From: an uncultured Pelagibacteraceae bacterium
GTDB taxonomy: Bacteria; Pseudomonadota; Alphaproteobacteria; Pelagibacterales; Pelagibacteraceae
Length of the DNA: 41,420 nt
Assembly (NCBI GenBank): GCA_902527265.1
Contig: CABZNY010000009.1
Location: 1-41,420, forward strand
Reading direction: 5' to 3'
Below are positions 31,614 to 40,071 of this stretch, piece by piece (within the stretch, counting starts at the first letter, position 1; the number at the start of each line of letters is the position of its first letter). A program made the position numbers and the translations under genes. The notes under the pieces are model-generated. The model had not been told where the DNA came from. It ran no database searches and saw only the letters and a program-made list of their open reading frames with translations.

Positions 31614-32627
31614 TTAACCGTCTATTTTAGAAATTACTTCTCTTGCTCTTTTTAATACAGCATCTCCATCAAGACCTTTGCCTTTCATTTCTGCTAACCA
31701 GTCTGATTCAATTGGAGCTAATATTTTTTTGTATTCAGCTAACACTGAATCAGATGCAACAGTTATCTCGTGCCCTGGGGTATTTTCTACTTGAACTCTC
31801 ATCTTGGCATTCTGAGTATCAATTAAATTAGATGCCCAATCACCAAACCATTGACCTGAATGTTTATCAACACATCCTTTTGCTGCTGAAGAAAGACCAT
31901 TATATTTTCCTTCATTCATTATTAATCCAAATGTAGCATTAGTAATGTTAACTTCTGTATGATATTTAGTAACATCAAATAATCTAAATGAACCAATTGC
32001 TGTATATGGGAAAGGTGTACCATCTATAACACCTTTATTTAAGGCTTCTGAAGTTCCTGGTGCTGGTACTTTAACCCCAGTTGCTCCTAAAGTTTTAAGA
32101 ATTGTTCCAGCTATTTTGCTTGGAACTCTCATTTTTTTTCCTTTAAAGTCTGCAGGCTTAACTACTTTTGTATCCTTCATATGGATTTGGTATCCTGGAT
32201 TCGAATGAAGTCCTATTAATTTAATTCCTGCCATTTCTTTATCTAGATAACCTTCTTCAAAAAGAGTATTTAGAGCTCTAGATCCAGCTTTTGAAGTTTT
32301 AGTTAAGAATGGTAGTTCTACAACTGAACTTAAAGGAAATTGACCACCAATATATCCAAGAACTGTCCAAGATATATCTGCAACTCCTGAAGTTACTATA
32401 TCGTATTGTTTGGGAGGACTTCCCAATACTCCTCCTGCATACATTTTTACATTTAAAGCACCATTTGAACATTTGTTTACCTTATCTGCCCAAGCAGCTA
32501 AAATCTTACTTGCTATAAATGCTTTTGGTGGTTCAAATGTTGCTAACTTTAATTCTGTAGCTGATGCCGTACTAATAATGCTTAAGGAAAAAATTCCTAT
32601 AACAAAACCAATTATTTTCTTTTTCAT
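31614..32627 (-). CDS. dctP: TRAP transporter solute-binding protein (DctP family, second system)
   Basis: 337 residues with signal peptide IIGFVIGIFSLSIISTASA. Seen: ELKLATFEPPKAFIASKILAAWADKV, LNVKMYAGGVLGSPPKQYDIVTSGVADISW, and KKMRVPSKIAGTILKTLGA containing the conserved substrate-carboxylate-binding Arg (near 158), then PAPGTSEALNKGVIDGTPFPYTA. A strong AGAGGGG ribosome-binding site (complement of 32634-32640) precedes the ATG. It is transcribed with the FAH, dioxygenase and hydroxylase genes while its permeases dctQM diverge at 33597. An aromatic carboxylate is the likely ligand by context only. Confidence 0.92.
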   Translation of the reverse strand: MKKKIIGFVIGIFSLSIISTASATELKLATFEPPKAFIASKILAAWADKVNKCSNGALNVKMYAGGVLGSPPKQYDIVTSGVADISWTVLGYIGGQFPLSSVVELPFLTKTSKAGSRALNTLFEEGYLDKEMAGIKLIGLHSNPGYQIHMKDTKVVKPADFKGKKMRVPSKIAGTILKTLGATGVKVPAPGTSEALNKGVIDGTPFPYTAIGSFRLFDVTKYHTEVNITNATFGLIMNEGKYNGLSSAAKGCVDKHSGQWFGDWASNLIDTQNAKMRVQVENTPGHEITVASDSVLAEYKKILAPIESDWLAEMKGKGLDGDAVLKRAREVISKIDG

Positions 32628-32677
32628 GTTAATCCCCTCTTATTATTAAATAATTATCAGAAAGTTTAACTTGAAAA

Positions 32678-33529
32678 TTAGATTATTTCATCCTTAATTG
32701 TATTAGATAAAGTACCAATTTCCGTGATTTCTATTTCAACATTATCTCCTGGCTTCATAAATATTGGAGGATTTCTTTTAAACCCTACCCCTCCAGGCGT
32801 ACCAGTGACTAGTACATCGCCAGCTCTCCATGCCATTGCTTTAGAGACATAAGAAATTAAAATTGGAATATCAAAAATAAGTTGACTTAATTTAGCTTTT
32901 TGCATTACTTCACCATTTAATCTAGTTTCAATTGTTAGATTTTTATAATCATTAATATCTTCAGCTAAAACCATATGTGGACCAAAACTTCCTGTTTTTT
33001 CAAAGTTTTTACCCATTCCAAATTGTCTAGTGTGTCTCTGCCACTCTCTTACAGTGCTCTCATTATAACAAGAAAAACCAATTATATGTTTTAAAGCATC
33101 CTCAGGTTTTATATGTTTGCCGCCTTCACCCATAATTACTGCCATCTCACCTTCAAAATCTAAACTTTGTGAAACAACAGGTCTTTGAATTGGTTGTAAG
33201 TGTGCAGTTTGACTTTCCGGAAATCGATGAAAAATTACTGGATTCTCTTCAACTGTTCTGTTGGTTTCTTTAACGTGTTCACTATAATTTAAACCTACAC
33301 AAATAATTTTTCCAGGATTCGGAATTAATGGTAAATATTCAATATCTGAGACATTAATATTGCCTGGATTATTTGTTACATAAGATTTTGCATCCTCTAT
33401 TCCTTGATTTGAAATTAAATCTTTAAGTGTATTTGAATTAAATACTTTTCCAGTGAGATCTGTGATTTTATTATTATTTATAATACCAAACTTATTTTGT
33501 TCATTATGTTTAAAAGAAATAAATTTCAT
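32678..33529 (-). CDS. Fumarylacetoacetate hydrolase family protein
   Basis: 283 residues; the C-terminal ~215 form the FAH beta-fold. Seen: ICVGLNYSEHVKETN, the metal-binding SLDFEGEMAVIMG with Glu126 and Glu128, GFSCYNESTVREWQRHTRQFGMGKNF and GDVLVTGTPGGVGFKRNPP. The third metal ligand position, most often Asp, is Glu157 here, a variant that I believe exists in part of the family. Members hydrolyse acylpyruvates, hydrate or decarboxylate ring-cleavage products or tautomerise oxaloacetate. Upstream of a ring-cleavage dioxygenase and a TRAP binding protein, it is a candidate for processing the meta-cleavage product. Confidence 0.88.
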   Translation of the reverse strand: MKFISFKHNEQNKFGIINNNKITDLTGKVFNSNTLKDLISNQGIEDAKSYVTNNPGNINVSDIEYLPLIPNPGKIICVGLNYSEHVKETNRTVEENPVIFHRFPESQTAHLQPIQRPVVSQSLDFEGEMAVIMGEGGKHIKPEDALKHIIGFSCYNESTVREWQRHTRQFGMGKNFEKTGSFGPHMVLAEDINDYKNLTIETRLNGEVMQKAKLSQLIFDIPILISYVSKAMAWRAGDVLVTGTPGGVGFKRNPPIFMKPGDNVEIEITEIGTLSNTIKDEII

Positions 33530-33547
33530 GATTAATACTTTCTATTT

Positions 33548-33577
33548 TTGAAACTATTTATATGTTAATGTTAAAAT
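33548..33577 (+). promoter_or_regulatory. Possible promoter of dctQM (second TRAP)
   Basis: TTGAAA (33548-33553) and TAAAAT (33572-33577), 18 nt apart, each one mismatch from consensus, lie upstream of the dctQ ATG in the 67-bp divergent gap with the FAH gene. AT-rich background makes this only a suggestion. Confidence 0.35.
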
Positions 33578-33596
33578 AATTTGAAGCAACATTTTT

Positions 33597-34088
33597 ATGA
33601 TTTCTAAAGTCAGTAAAGTTTTTGATTATTCGGCGATAGCTTCAGGTATTATTTTGTTTTTATTAGCTGTATTAACATTTTGTGATGTATTTGGGAGACG
33701 TTTTTTAAATTCACCAGTAACAGGTACAATTGAATTGGTTGAAATAGGAATGGCATTAGTAGCTTTCCTTGCGATGCCAAGAGCATTTTATTTAAATGCT
33801 AATGTTTCAGCAGATTTTATAAATAATTTAAATTTAGGTATATTTAAAACTTACTTGGTAATTTTAAAATTTGTTTTAATGATATCGATTATGTCTTTAA
33901 TGGCATACTCTACTACTTTGACATCATATAAATTTATGAACAATCAAAGAGTAACAATTGATCTAGAGCTTTATTTTTATCCTTTTTATTTCATATGTTC
34001 TATTGGTATGTGGTTAAGTGTTTTTGCAATTATCATATGGTTTATCAAAACTATTTATAAAATTAATTCTAAAGCAGAGAATTTTTAA
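33597..34088 (+). CDS. dctQ: TRAP transporter small permease (DctQ family, second system)
   Basis: 163 residues with four hydrophobic segments (~10-32, 45-65, 85-108, 130-152). Seen: TFCDVFGRRFLNSPVTGTIELVEIGMALVAFLAMPRAF, the DctQ signature of helix 1 to helix 2. It diverges from the FAH-dctP-dioxygenase-hydroxylase operon and overlaps dctM by one base. Confidence 0.92.
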   Translation: MISKVSKVFDYSAIASGIILFLLAVLTFCDVFGRRFLNSPVTGTIELVEIGMALVAFLAMPRAFYLNANVSADFINNLNLGIFKTYLVILKFVLMISIMSLMAYSTTLTSYKFMNNQRVTIDLELYFYPFYFICSIGMWLSVFAIIIWFIKTIYKINSKAENF

Positions 34089-35398
34089 TGGTTTTAGAGG
34101 CTGTAATAAATGGCGGATTATCTTTTGTTGCTGTATTAATTTTAATGGTATTAAATGTACCAATCGGAATTGCAATGTTGGTTGTTGGTTTTACTGGCTT
34201 TGCATTGATTTCAGGATTTGATCCTGCAATATTTGTTTTGGGAACTGCTCCTTTTGATGCTGTCTCAAAATATACATTATCAGTATTGCCTCTATTTGTT
34301 TTAATGGGAAATCTTGCAAACAGTTCAAACTTATCAAGAAATTTATATGACGCTGCTTATGCAATAGTGGGTCATTATAAAGGTGGTTTAGCAATGTCTA
34401 CTGTTGGAGCATGTGCTGGGTTTGGCATGATTTGTGGATCATCAATTGCAACAGCAGCAACAATGTCTCAAATGGCAGGTCCTGAAATGAGAAGACATGG
34501 TTATAGTGATGCTTTAATCAGTGGTTCTATTGCGTCTGGTGGAACCCTTGGAATAATAATTCCACCAAGCGTTATATTGGTAATATATGCTTATTTAACT
34601 GAACAATCTGTTCAAGAATTATTTTTTGCTGCACTGATACCTGGATTAATAGCAGTGGTACTGTACATGATCGCTATTAGGATTTATCTTTTAATCTATC
34701 CCTCACAAGGTGGTTATGGAACAAAGATGCCATTAAAAGAGAGGATTTCTGCAATATCAAAAGTTTTTCCTATATTTTTAATATTTGCAATTATGATGGG
34801 TGGACTTTATTTAGGTTTTTTTACAGCAACTGAAAGTGCTGCAGTTGGAGTAATATTAGTTTTAATTTTTATTTTTTTTAGAGGTCAATTAAAGTTAAAT
34901 CTTTTAAAAGAAGCTTTATGGACAACTATAAAAACAGTTGGTTCTTTATATTTAATTGTTATTGGTGCAAGTATATTTAATTATCTAATAACAGTCACAC
35001 AATTGCCTTTTGCAGTTGTTGATTTTATAAACTATCTAGAACTAACACCACTAGGAATAATTCTAGTAATTTGTGCAATATATTTGGTTCTAGGAACTGT
35101 AATGGACTCTTTGGCAATGTTATTTTTAACTATTCCAGTATTTTATCCTGTAATTGTTGATGCTGGAATTGATCCTGTTTGGTTTGGTATATTTGCAGTA
35201 ATAGTTGTTGAATTTGGATTGATTTCACCTCCTGTTGGAATGAATTTATTTGTTATTAAAGGTGTAATGCAAAAAACACCTTTGCAAACTATATGGTTTG
35301 GCACTCTTCCATTCTTAATGACTGACGTAATTAGGCTTGCTTTAATTATTGCTTTTCCTGCGATTTGTTTATATTTGCCTAGTCTGATGGCTCACTAG
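34088..35398 (+). CDS. dctM: TRAP transporter large permease (DctM family, second system)
   Basis: 436 residues and about 12 membrane segments. Seen: LNVPIGIAMLVVGFTGF, CGSSIATAATMSQMAGPEMRRHGYSDALISGSIASGGTLGIIIPPSVILVIYAYLT, and near the C-terminus EFGLISPPVGMNLFVIKGVM. It is the ion-coupled conducting subunit, likely working with the DctP at 31614 that is encoded on the other strand. The 3' end overlaps the convergent small membrane-protein gene by 20 bp, the deepest overlap in the window. Confidence 0.94.
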   Translation: MVLEAVINGGLSFVAVLILMVLNVPIGIAMLVVGFTGFALISGFDPAIFVLGTAPFDAVSKYTLSVLPLFVLMGNLANSSNLSRNLYDAAYAIVGHYKGGLAMSTVGACAGFGMICGSSIATAATMSQMAGPEMRRHGYSDALISGSIASGGTLGIIIPPSVILVIYAYLTEQSVQELFFAALIPGLIAVVLYMIAIRIYLLIYPSQGGYGTKMPLKERISAISKVFPIFLIFAIMMGGLYLGFFTATESAAVGVILVLIFIFFRGQLKLNLLKEALWTTIKTVGSLYLIVIGASIFNYLITVTQLPFAVVDFINYLELTPLGIILVICAIYLVLGTVMDSLAMLFLTIPVFYPVIVDAGIDPVWFGIFAVIVVEFGLISPPVGMNLFVIKGVMQKTPLQTIWFGTLPFLMTDVIRLALIIAFPAICLYLPSLMAH

Positions 35399-35717
35399 TA
35401 TCTTTTATTTTTTTTATATAATTAAAATAAATAAAGCCAAAAATTGCACCTACAATCATTAAAATATATTGATAAAATTTTAATAATACAAACACTATTG
35501 GTAATTCTATACCTGGATTCCTAGCATAAAAATTATCTGTACCATCTTTATATAAATCCATTGGACCTAAAGTTGCATATAAACCAAAGATAAATATATA
35601 AATACAGGGCAATAAAGAAATAATTAATAAAATTCTATTTCCACGAATTAATTTTATTAAATTTGCAGATACTCCTACTGAAACTAGACAAATTAGCGAC
35701 AATATTAAAGGATTCAT
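35379..35717 (-). CDS. Small membrane protein at the end of the MTA salvage operon
   Basis: 112 residues from the ATG at 35717, with hydrophobic segments at about 1-20, 27-48 and 75-100 and a polar loop with DLYKDGTDNFYARNPG. I do not recognise the family. The ATG overlaps the sulfatase stop by one base (TAATG) and has AGGAG 7 nt upstream (complement of 35725-35729), which favours it over a TTG at 35723. Its coupling to the sulfatase gene suggests that it serves that enzyme or its substrate, perhaps in the membrane. Confidence 0.7.
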   Translation of the reverse strand: MNPLILSLICLVSVGVSANLIKLIRGNRILLIISLLPCIYIFIFGLYATLGPMDLYKDGTDNFYARNPGIELPIVFVLLKFYQYILMIVGAIFGFIYFNYIKKIKDTSEPSD

Positions 35718-37300
35718 TACCAAACTCCTATCATAATTCCATCATCTTTTGTATAATCTCTTTCTTTTAAAACAAATTCATCTGTTGCTGCAACCCTATT
35801 TTTTCTATTTGTAATTCTTTGAAGCAAAATATCCTTCATTTCATCAATAATTTTTTTATGATCTGATGATTGTCCTAAATCATTGAATTCATCTGGATCA
35901 TTTTTTAAATCAAATAATTGAGGTGGGAAACCTTTGTAATAAATATACTTCCATCTATAATTTCTTATCATATATGCTCTTGCATCTGATGCTCCAATAT
36001 TAAGAATTTTTCTTGCTTCATTAAATGAATAATCTATTTCACTAAATACACTATTTTTCCAATTAGGGACTTCATCTCCTCTTAAAATTGGTAACAATGA
36101 TTGACCCTCAAGACGATGTTTACTTACTTTACTATCTACAGACTCTAAAAAAGTTGGAAGCAGATCAATAGCCTCTACAAATCTTTTTTCTCTTACTCCT
36201 CTATTATTATCTGACAAATTACTTGGATCATAAATTATCATTGGAACTTTAACAATTTGTTCATGAAAAAGCTCTTTTTCTCCTAGCCAATGATCGCCCT
36301 GATAGTCGCCATGATCTGATGTAAAAACTATCATTGTATTCTTCATATAATTTTTTTCTTCAAGAAATTTAAATAGTCTACCAAGATTATCATCTATTTG
36401 TTTTATCAACCCCATGTACCCTGAAAGAACAGTGTTTCTCACTTCTTCTCTTGAAAATGTCTTTGAAATATTATTTTCCATGAAAGCTTTGTAGACTGGA
36501 TGATCTATTTCTTTTTCAGTATTACTTCGATGAACTGGGTAAAATTGATTTGAGGAGTAAATATTATGATAAGGGGCGGGAGCAATGTATGGCCAATGAG
36601 GTTTAATATATGATAAATGTAGAAACCAAGGCTTCTCTCCACTTTCTTGAATAAATTCCATTGATCTATTTGTCATAAATGCAGTTTCAGAATGTTCTTC
36701 TTTAACTCTTGCTGGTTTATTTGAGTTTCTTAACCTCCATCCACTCAAAATATTTCCATTTTCATCCTCTGATGAATTTGCCCAACTATCCCAAGGATTA
36801 TCACCCTCATATCCAAGTTTGTTTAACCAGTCATTGTAAGATAGTTTTTTAGTTGAATTTTTAATATGGTTATTAGGATGAAGTCCGTCATCTCTCTCAT
36901 AAGGATCAAATCCTGGTTCACTAACTGTCAGACCTATTTCTGTATCTTTTGAAATTCCAAGTCTATTCATTCCATCTATATCGGGTCTCATATGTGTTTT
37001 ACCAACAACTCCAGTTCTAATTCCAGATTGCCTTAAATAATCTCCAATAGTTAACTCACCGATTGGTAAAGGTATTTGGTTCCAAGTTGATCCATGGCTA
37101 AATACTGTTCTTCCAGTATAATAGGATGCTCTTGATGGGCCACAAACAGGAGCTTGAACATAAGCTGACTCAAATATAACTCCTTTTTTTGCTAAACCGT
37201 CTATGTGAGGTGTTTTAAGGTGCGGATGACCATAACAAGAAAGATAATCAAATCTTAGTTGATCAGCCATTATAAATAAGATGTTTTTAACTTTATTCAT
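35717..37300 (-). CDS. Sulfatase / phosphonate monoester hydrolase family protein
   Basis: A 527-residue alkaline-phosphatase-superfamily hydrolase. Seen: NILFIMADQLRFDYLSCYGH with metal-ligand Asp13, PVCGPSRASYYTGR with the C-x-P-S-R motif in which Cys53 would be oxidised to formylglycine, VGKTHMRPD, and TSDHGDYQGDHWLGEKELFHE with further metal ligands. No signal peptide is seen, so it acts in the cytoplasm, unlike many scavenging sulfatases. The N-terminal region resembles arylsulfatase, choline sulfatase and phosphonate monoester hydrolase types. Its start overlaps the stop of mtnA by one base. A role in processing a phosphorylated or sulfated methylthio-sugar is possible but only inferred; an FGly-generating enzyme is not in the window. 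Confidence 0.9.
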   Translation of the reverse strand: MNKVKNILFIMADQLRFDYLSCYGHPHLKTPHIDGLAKKGVIFESAYVQAPVCGPSRASYYTGRTVFSHGSTWNQIPLPIGELTIGDYLRQSGIRTGVVGKTHMRPDIDGMNRLGISKDTEIGLTVSEPGFDPYERDDGLHPNNHIKNSTKKLSYNDWLNKLGYEGDNPWDSWANSSEDENGNILSGWRLRNSNKPARVKEEHSETAFMTNRSMEFIQESGEKPWFLHLSYIKPHWPYIAPAPYHNIYSSNQFYPVHRSNTEKEIDHPVYKAFMENNISKTFSREEVRNTVLSGYMGLIKQIDDNLGRLFKFLEEKNYMKNTMIVFTSDHGDYQGDHWLGEKELFHEQIVKVPMIIYDPSNLSDNNRGVREKRFVEAIDLLPTFLESVDSKVSKHRLEGQSLLPILRGDEVPNWKNSVFSEIDYSFNEARKILNIGASDARAYMIRNYRWKYIYYKGFPPQLFDLKNDPDEFNDLGQSSDHKKIIDEMKDILLQRITNRKNRVAATDEFVLKERDYTKDDGIMIGVW

Positions 37301-38373
37301 TATCTATTAAACATTTGTTTTAAACCGATAGTTGATGCCTGGCATATACCTTTCTCTGTAATTAAACCTGTTACATATTTTGCTGGAGTTATGTCAAATG
37401 CTAAATTCATCGATTTACTGTTTTCAGGATAAATTAAAACTTTCTTAATATTATTTTTATCGTCTTTTCCTTCTATATAGGATAGTTCCTCAGAATTTCT
37501 TTCTTCAATAGGTATCTTATTATAATCTTTAGTTTCCCAATCAATAGTGGAGCTTGGTAAAGCCACATAAAAGGGTACATTATTATCATGTGCTGCTAAT
37601 GCTTTTAAATATGTGCCAATTTTATTACAAACATCTCCCGTAGATAGAGTCCTATCTGTTCCAACAATACACATATCAACTTCACCTCTTTGCATTAAAA
37701 TACCACCAGTATTATCTGTAATAATTGTATTTGGTATACCCTCTTCATTTAATTCAAACGAAGTTAGATTTGCTCCTTGGTTTCTTGGTCTTGTTTCGTC
37801 AACCCAAACATGGATAGGAATTCCTTTTTTATGTGCATGATAAATTGGTGAGGTAGCTGTCCCCCAATCTATAGTTGCTAACCACCCTGCATTACAGTGA
37901 GTTAAGATATGAACAGTTTTATTGTTTTTATTATAAATTTCCTCGATAATTTTAAGTCCATTAAATCCTATATTCTCACAAAATTTTACATCTTCATCAC
38001 ATATTGATTTTGCTTCTTCTAATGCCACATCTAATAAGTCATCAGACTTCACAAATGATAATTTATTATTCATTCTATGAACAGCCCATTGTAAATTTAT
38101 GGCCGTAGGTCTTGAATTAACTAATTCTTCTGAACTTTTTTTAATGAAATCTAAATTTTTATTTTCTTGTATTGCCAATACTAATCCATAAGCAGCAGTT
38201 CCACCAATAAGAGGTGCTCCTCTTACCTCCATAGTTTTAATTGCTTTTACTGCATCTCTTATTGTCTTCAAATCTTTAACAACAAACTGATGTGGAAGTT
38301 TGGTTTGATCAATTATTTTTACTACATTATTTTCATACCAAATTGTTCTATATTTTTTTCCCTTTATTCTCAT
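37300..38373 (-). CDS. mtnA: S-methyl-5-thioribose-1-phosphate isomerase
   Basis: Converts methylthioribose-1-phosphate to methylthioribulose-1-phosphate in methionine salvage; 357 residues, normal length. Seen: VRGAPLIGGTAAYGL (50-64), the catalytic Cys160 in LTHCNAGWLAT, DETRPRNQGANLT, and catalytic Asp240 in IVGTDRTLSTGDVCNKIGT. Residue numbers agree with those known for the Bacillus enzyme. It directly follows the PhyH gene (no gap) and overlaps the sulfatase gene by one base. No mtnB, mtnC, mtnD or mtnE is seen in this window. Confidence 0.96.
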   Translation of the reverse strand: MRIKGKKYRTIWYENNVVKIIDQTKLPHQFVVKDLKTIRDAVKAIKTMEVRGAPLIGGTAAYGLVLAIQENKNLDFIKKSSEELVNSRPTAINLQWAVHRMNNKLSFVKSDDLLDVALEEAKSICDEDVKFCENIGFNGLKIIEEIYNKNNKTVHILTHCNAGWLATIDWGTATSPIYHAHKKGIPIHVWVDETRPRNQGANLTSFELNEEGIPNTIITDNTGGILMQRGEVDMCIVGTDRTLSTGDVCNKIGTYLKALAAHDNNVPFYVALPSSTIDWETKDYNKIPIEERNSEELSYIEGKDDKNNIKKVLIYPENSKSMNLAFDITPAKYVTGLITEKGICQASTIGLKQMFNR

Positions 38374-39165
38374 TTAATTGCTCCAAACCACAGGAAACCA
38401 ATCCTTTCTCATTTTATCTCCTGAATTTAAATCTATTCCTTCAAAAGGTGGAGAAGTTTCTCCTTTTCTTTCAATGTATCTTACATCGTCTCCAATAAAT
38501 CTTGCGGAGAATGCTTTACGACTTTTTTTGTCATTATTTCCTGAAGATGAATGTAAAACTTTAAAATTAAATAATATTGCATCTCCCATATTCATCTCTG
38601 CACTAAAAATATTTTTTTTATCTATATTTGGCATATCCATAAAATTCTTATTATTTTTATACCAAAAAGTTTCATTTGACCATTTGGTAGGCTTTACTAA
38701 CATTGGTAACTTATGGGATCCTTTCAAAACTTTCAGGCAGTTATTTTTTGAAACGTTATCTAATGGTATCCAGAAACTTCCTGTATCATTTCCATCTACA
38801 CAATAATATGGAAGATCTTGATGCCATGGGGTTTCTTTTTTTGTTCCAGGTTCCTTTAAGAAAATGTGCTCGTGAAATATTTGAACTTGATTAGATTGAG
38901 TTGATCGCGCAACAATTTCTGCTGCTGGTGAATTGAAAATAAAATCTTTAAACTCTTCAATTCTTTCCCAGTTGCAATAATCCTCAAAAAATCTCCCTTC
39001 TTGTTGTTTTGAAATATTTTCTCTTCCGTGTAAACTTGGGTTATTTAATACTTTGTGAAATCCAGTTTTAAGTTTTTCAATCCAAGGTAAAAAAACTTCT
39101 TTGATTAAAATTACACCATCATTTTTATAATTTAAAATTTGATTATCAGATAATTTTACTGTCAC
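38374..39165 (-). CDS. Phytanoyl-CoA dioxygenase (PhyH) family 2-oxoglutarate/Fe(II) oxygenase
   Basis: 263 residues with the jelly-roll facial triad: His115 and Asp117 in TPWHQDLPYY, His205 in KVLHSSSGNN, and Arg222 in FSARFIGDD for 2-oxoglutarate. Also seen is GSFWIPLDNVSKNNCLKVLKGSHKLP, typical of the PhyH family, which hydroxylates diverse small molecules including phosphonates (PhnY), ectoine and fatty acyl-CoA. It lies between mtnP (4-bp ATGA overlap) and mtnA (no gap), a position that ties it to methylthio-sugar or nucleoside metabolism. A known MTA pathway step for such an enzyme does not come to mind, so its substrate is open. Confidence 0.9.
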   Translation of the reverse strand: MTVKLSDNQILNYKNDGVILIKEVFLPWIEKLKTGFHKVLNNPSLHGRENISKQQEGRFFEDYCNWERIEEFKDFIFNSPAAEIVARSTQSNQVQIFHEHIFLKEPGTKKETPWHQDLPYYCVDGNDTGSFWIPLDNVSKNNCLKVLKGSHKLPMLVKPTKWSNETFWYKNNKNFMDMPNIDKKNIFSAEMNMGDAILFNFKVLHSSSGNNDKKSRKAFSARFIGDDVRYIERKGETSPPFEGIDLNSGDKMRKDWFPVVWSN

Positions 39166-40034
39166 TTATTTAAAACTCTTCCAGCTACTGTTTTTAGTTT
39201 GTCTTTCGTTTTTTGTGATCTTTTTTCTGGGGCAGTAATTATAGCAACATCTAAGCAATTATTTGTTGGGTCATTCGGGTCAATATGAGTATCAAAATTA
39301 TCAATAAGATTTTTAATCATACTTTTTGCTTTAGAAGCATTATTTAATAATACTTTTATCACTTGCTGCACATCAACATTTTCATGATCTGGATGCCAAC
39401 AATCATAATCAGTCACCATTGAGACAGACGCATATCTAATTTCTGCTTCTCTTGCTAATTTGGCTTCAGGCATATTTGTCATTCCTATCACATCGGCTTT
39501 CCATGATCTGTAAAGGTTCGACTCAGCTAAAGTTGAAAATTGTGGACCTTCCATTACTACATAAGTTCCTCCCTTTTGATAATCTATTCCTTCTTTTTTA
39601 ATTGCATCCTCACATGCATTCATTAAACCCTTAGAGGTTGGGTGTGCCATTGATACATGAGCAACTATTTCATCTTCAAAAAAAGTTTTGTTCCGAGCAA
39701 ATGTTCTGTCTATAAATTGGTCAATAATAACAAATTTACCGGGAGGCAAGTTTTCTTTTAAAGAACCAACTGCAGAGACAGAGACAATATCTGTTACACC
39801 CAATTGTTTTAATGAGTCAATGTTTGCTCTAAAATTTATGTTTGATGGTGAAATAAAGTGTCCTTTACCATGTCTTGGTAAAAAATAAACTTCCTTATTT
39901 TTATAAATTGTTTTTAAAATCTGATCTGATGGTTTTCCCCAAGGAGTGTTTAAATCTAATAATTCTCTATCTTTAAACTCTTCTACGTCGTATAGACCAC
40001 TTCCACCTATTATTGCTAATTTATTATTTGCCAT
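39162..40034 (-). CDS. mtnP: S-methyl-5'-thioadenosine phosphorylase
   Basis: Phosphorolyses MTA to adenine and methylthioribose-1-phosphate; 290 residues. Seen: LAIIGGSGLYD with the phosphate-binding GGSG (10-13), FLPRHGKGHFISPSNINFRANI, SVSAVGSLKENLPPGKFVIIDQFIDRT, YVVMEGPQFSTLAESNLYR, and IGMTNMPEAKLAREAEI, the MTAP signature with the ribose-binding Met, then TDYDCWH. First gene of a five-gene operon. The adenine released is salvaged by apt, which diverges from it across 37 bp. MTA here comes at least from the SpeD-SpeE fusion enzyme. Confidence 0.96.
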   Translation of the reverse strand: MANNKLAIIGGSGLYDVEEFKDRELLDLNTPWGKPSDQILKTIYKNKEVYFLPRHGKGHFISPSNINFRANIDSLKQLGVTDIVSVSAVGSLKENLPPGKFVIIDQFIDRTFARNKTFFEDEIVAHVSMAHPTSKGLMNACEDAIKKEGIDYQKGGTYVVMEGPQFSTLAESNLYRSWKADVIGMTNMPEAKLAREAEIRYASVSMVTDYDCWHPDHENVDVQQVIKVLLNNASKAKSMIKNLIDNFDTHIDPNDPTNNCLDVAIITAPEKRSQKTKDKLKTVAGRVLNK

Positions 40035-40071
40035 GTAAAAAGTAATTATATTGTATTTATAAATAACTATT

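Noticed and set aside
38378..38806. 142-codon open frame opposite the PhyH gene
   Set aside because: Antisense shadow of a gene with complete catalytic motifs; composition is atypical and there is no start context.
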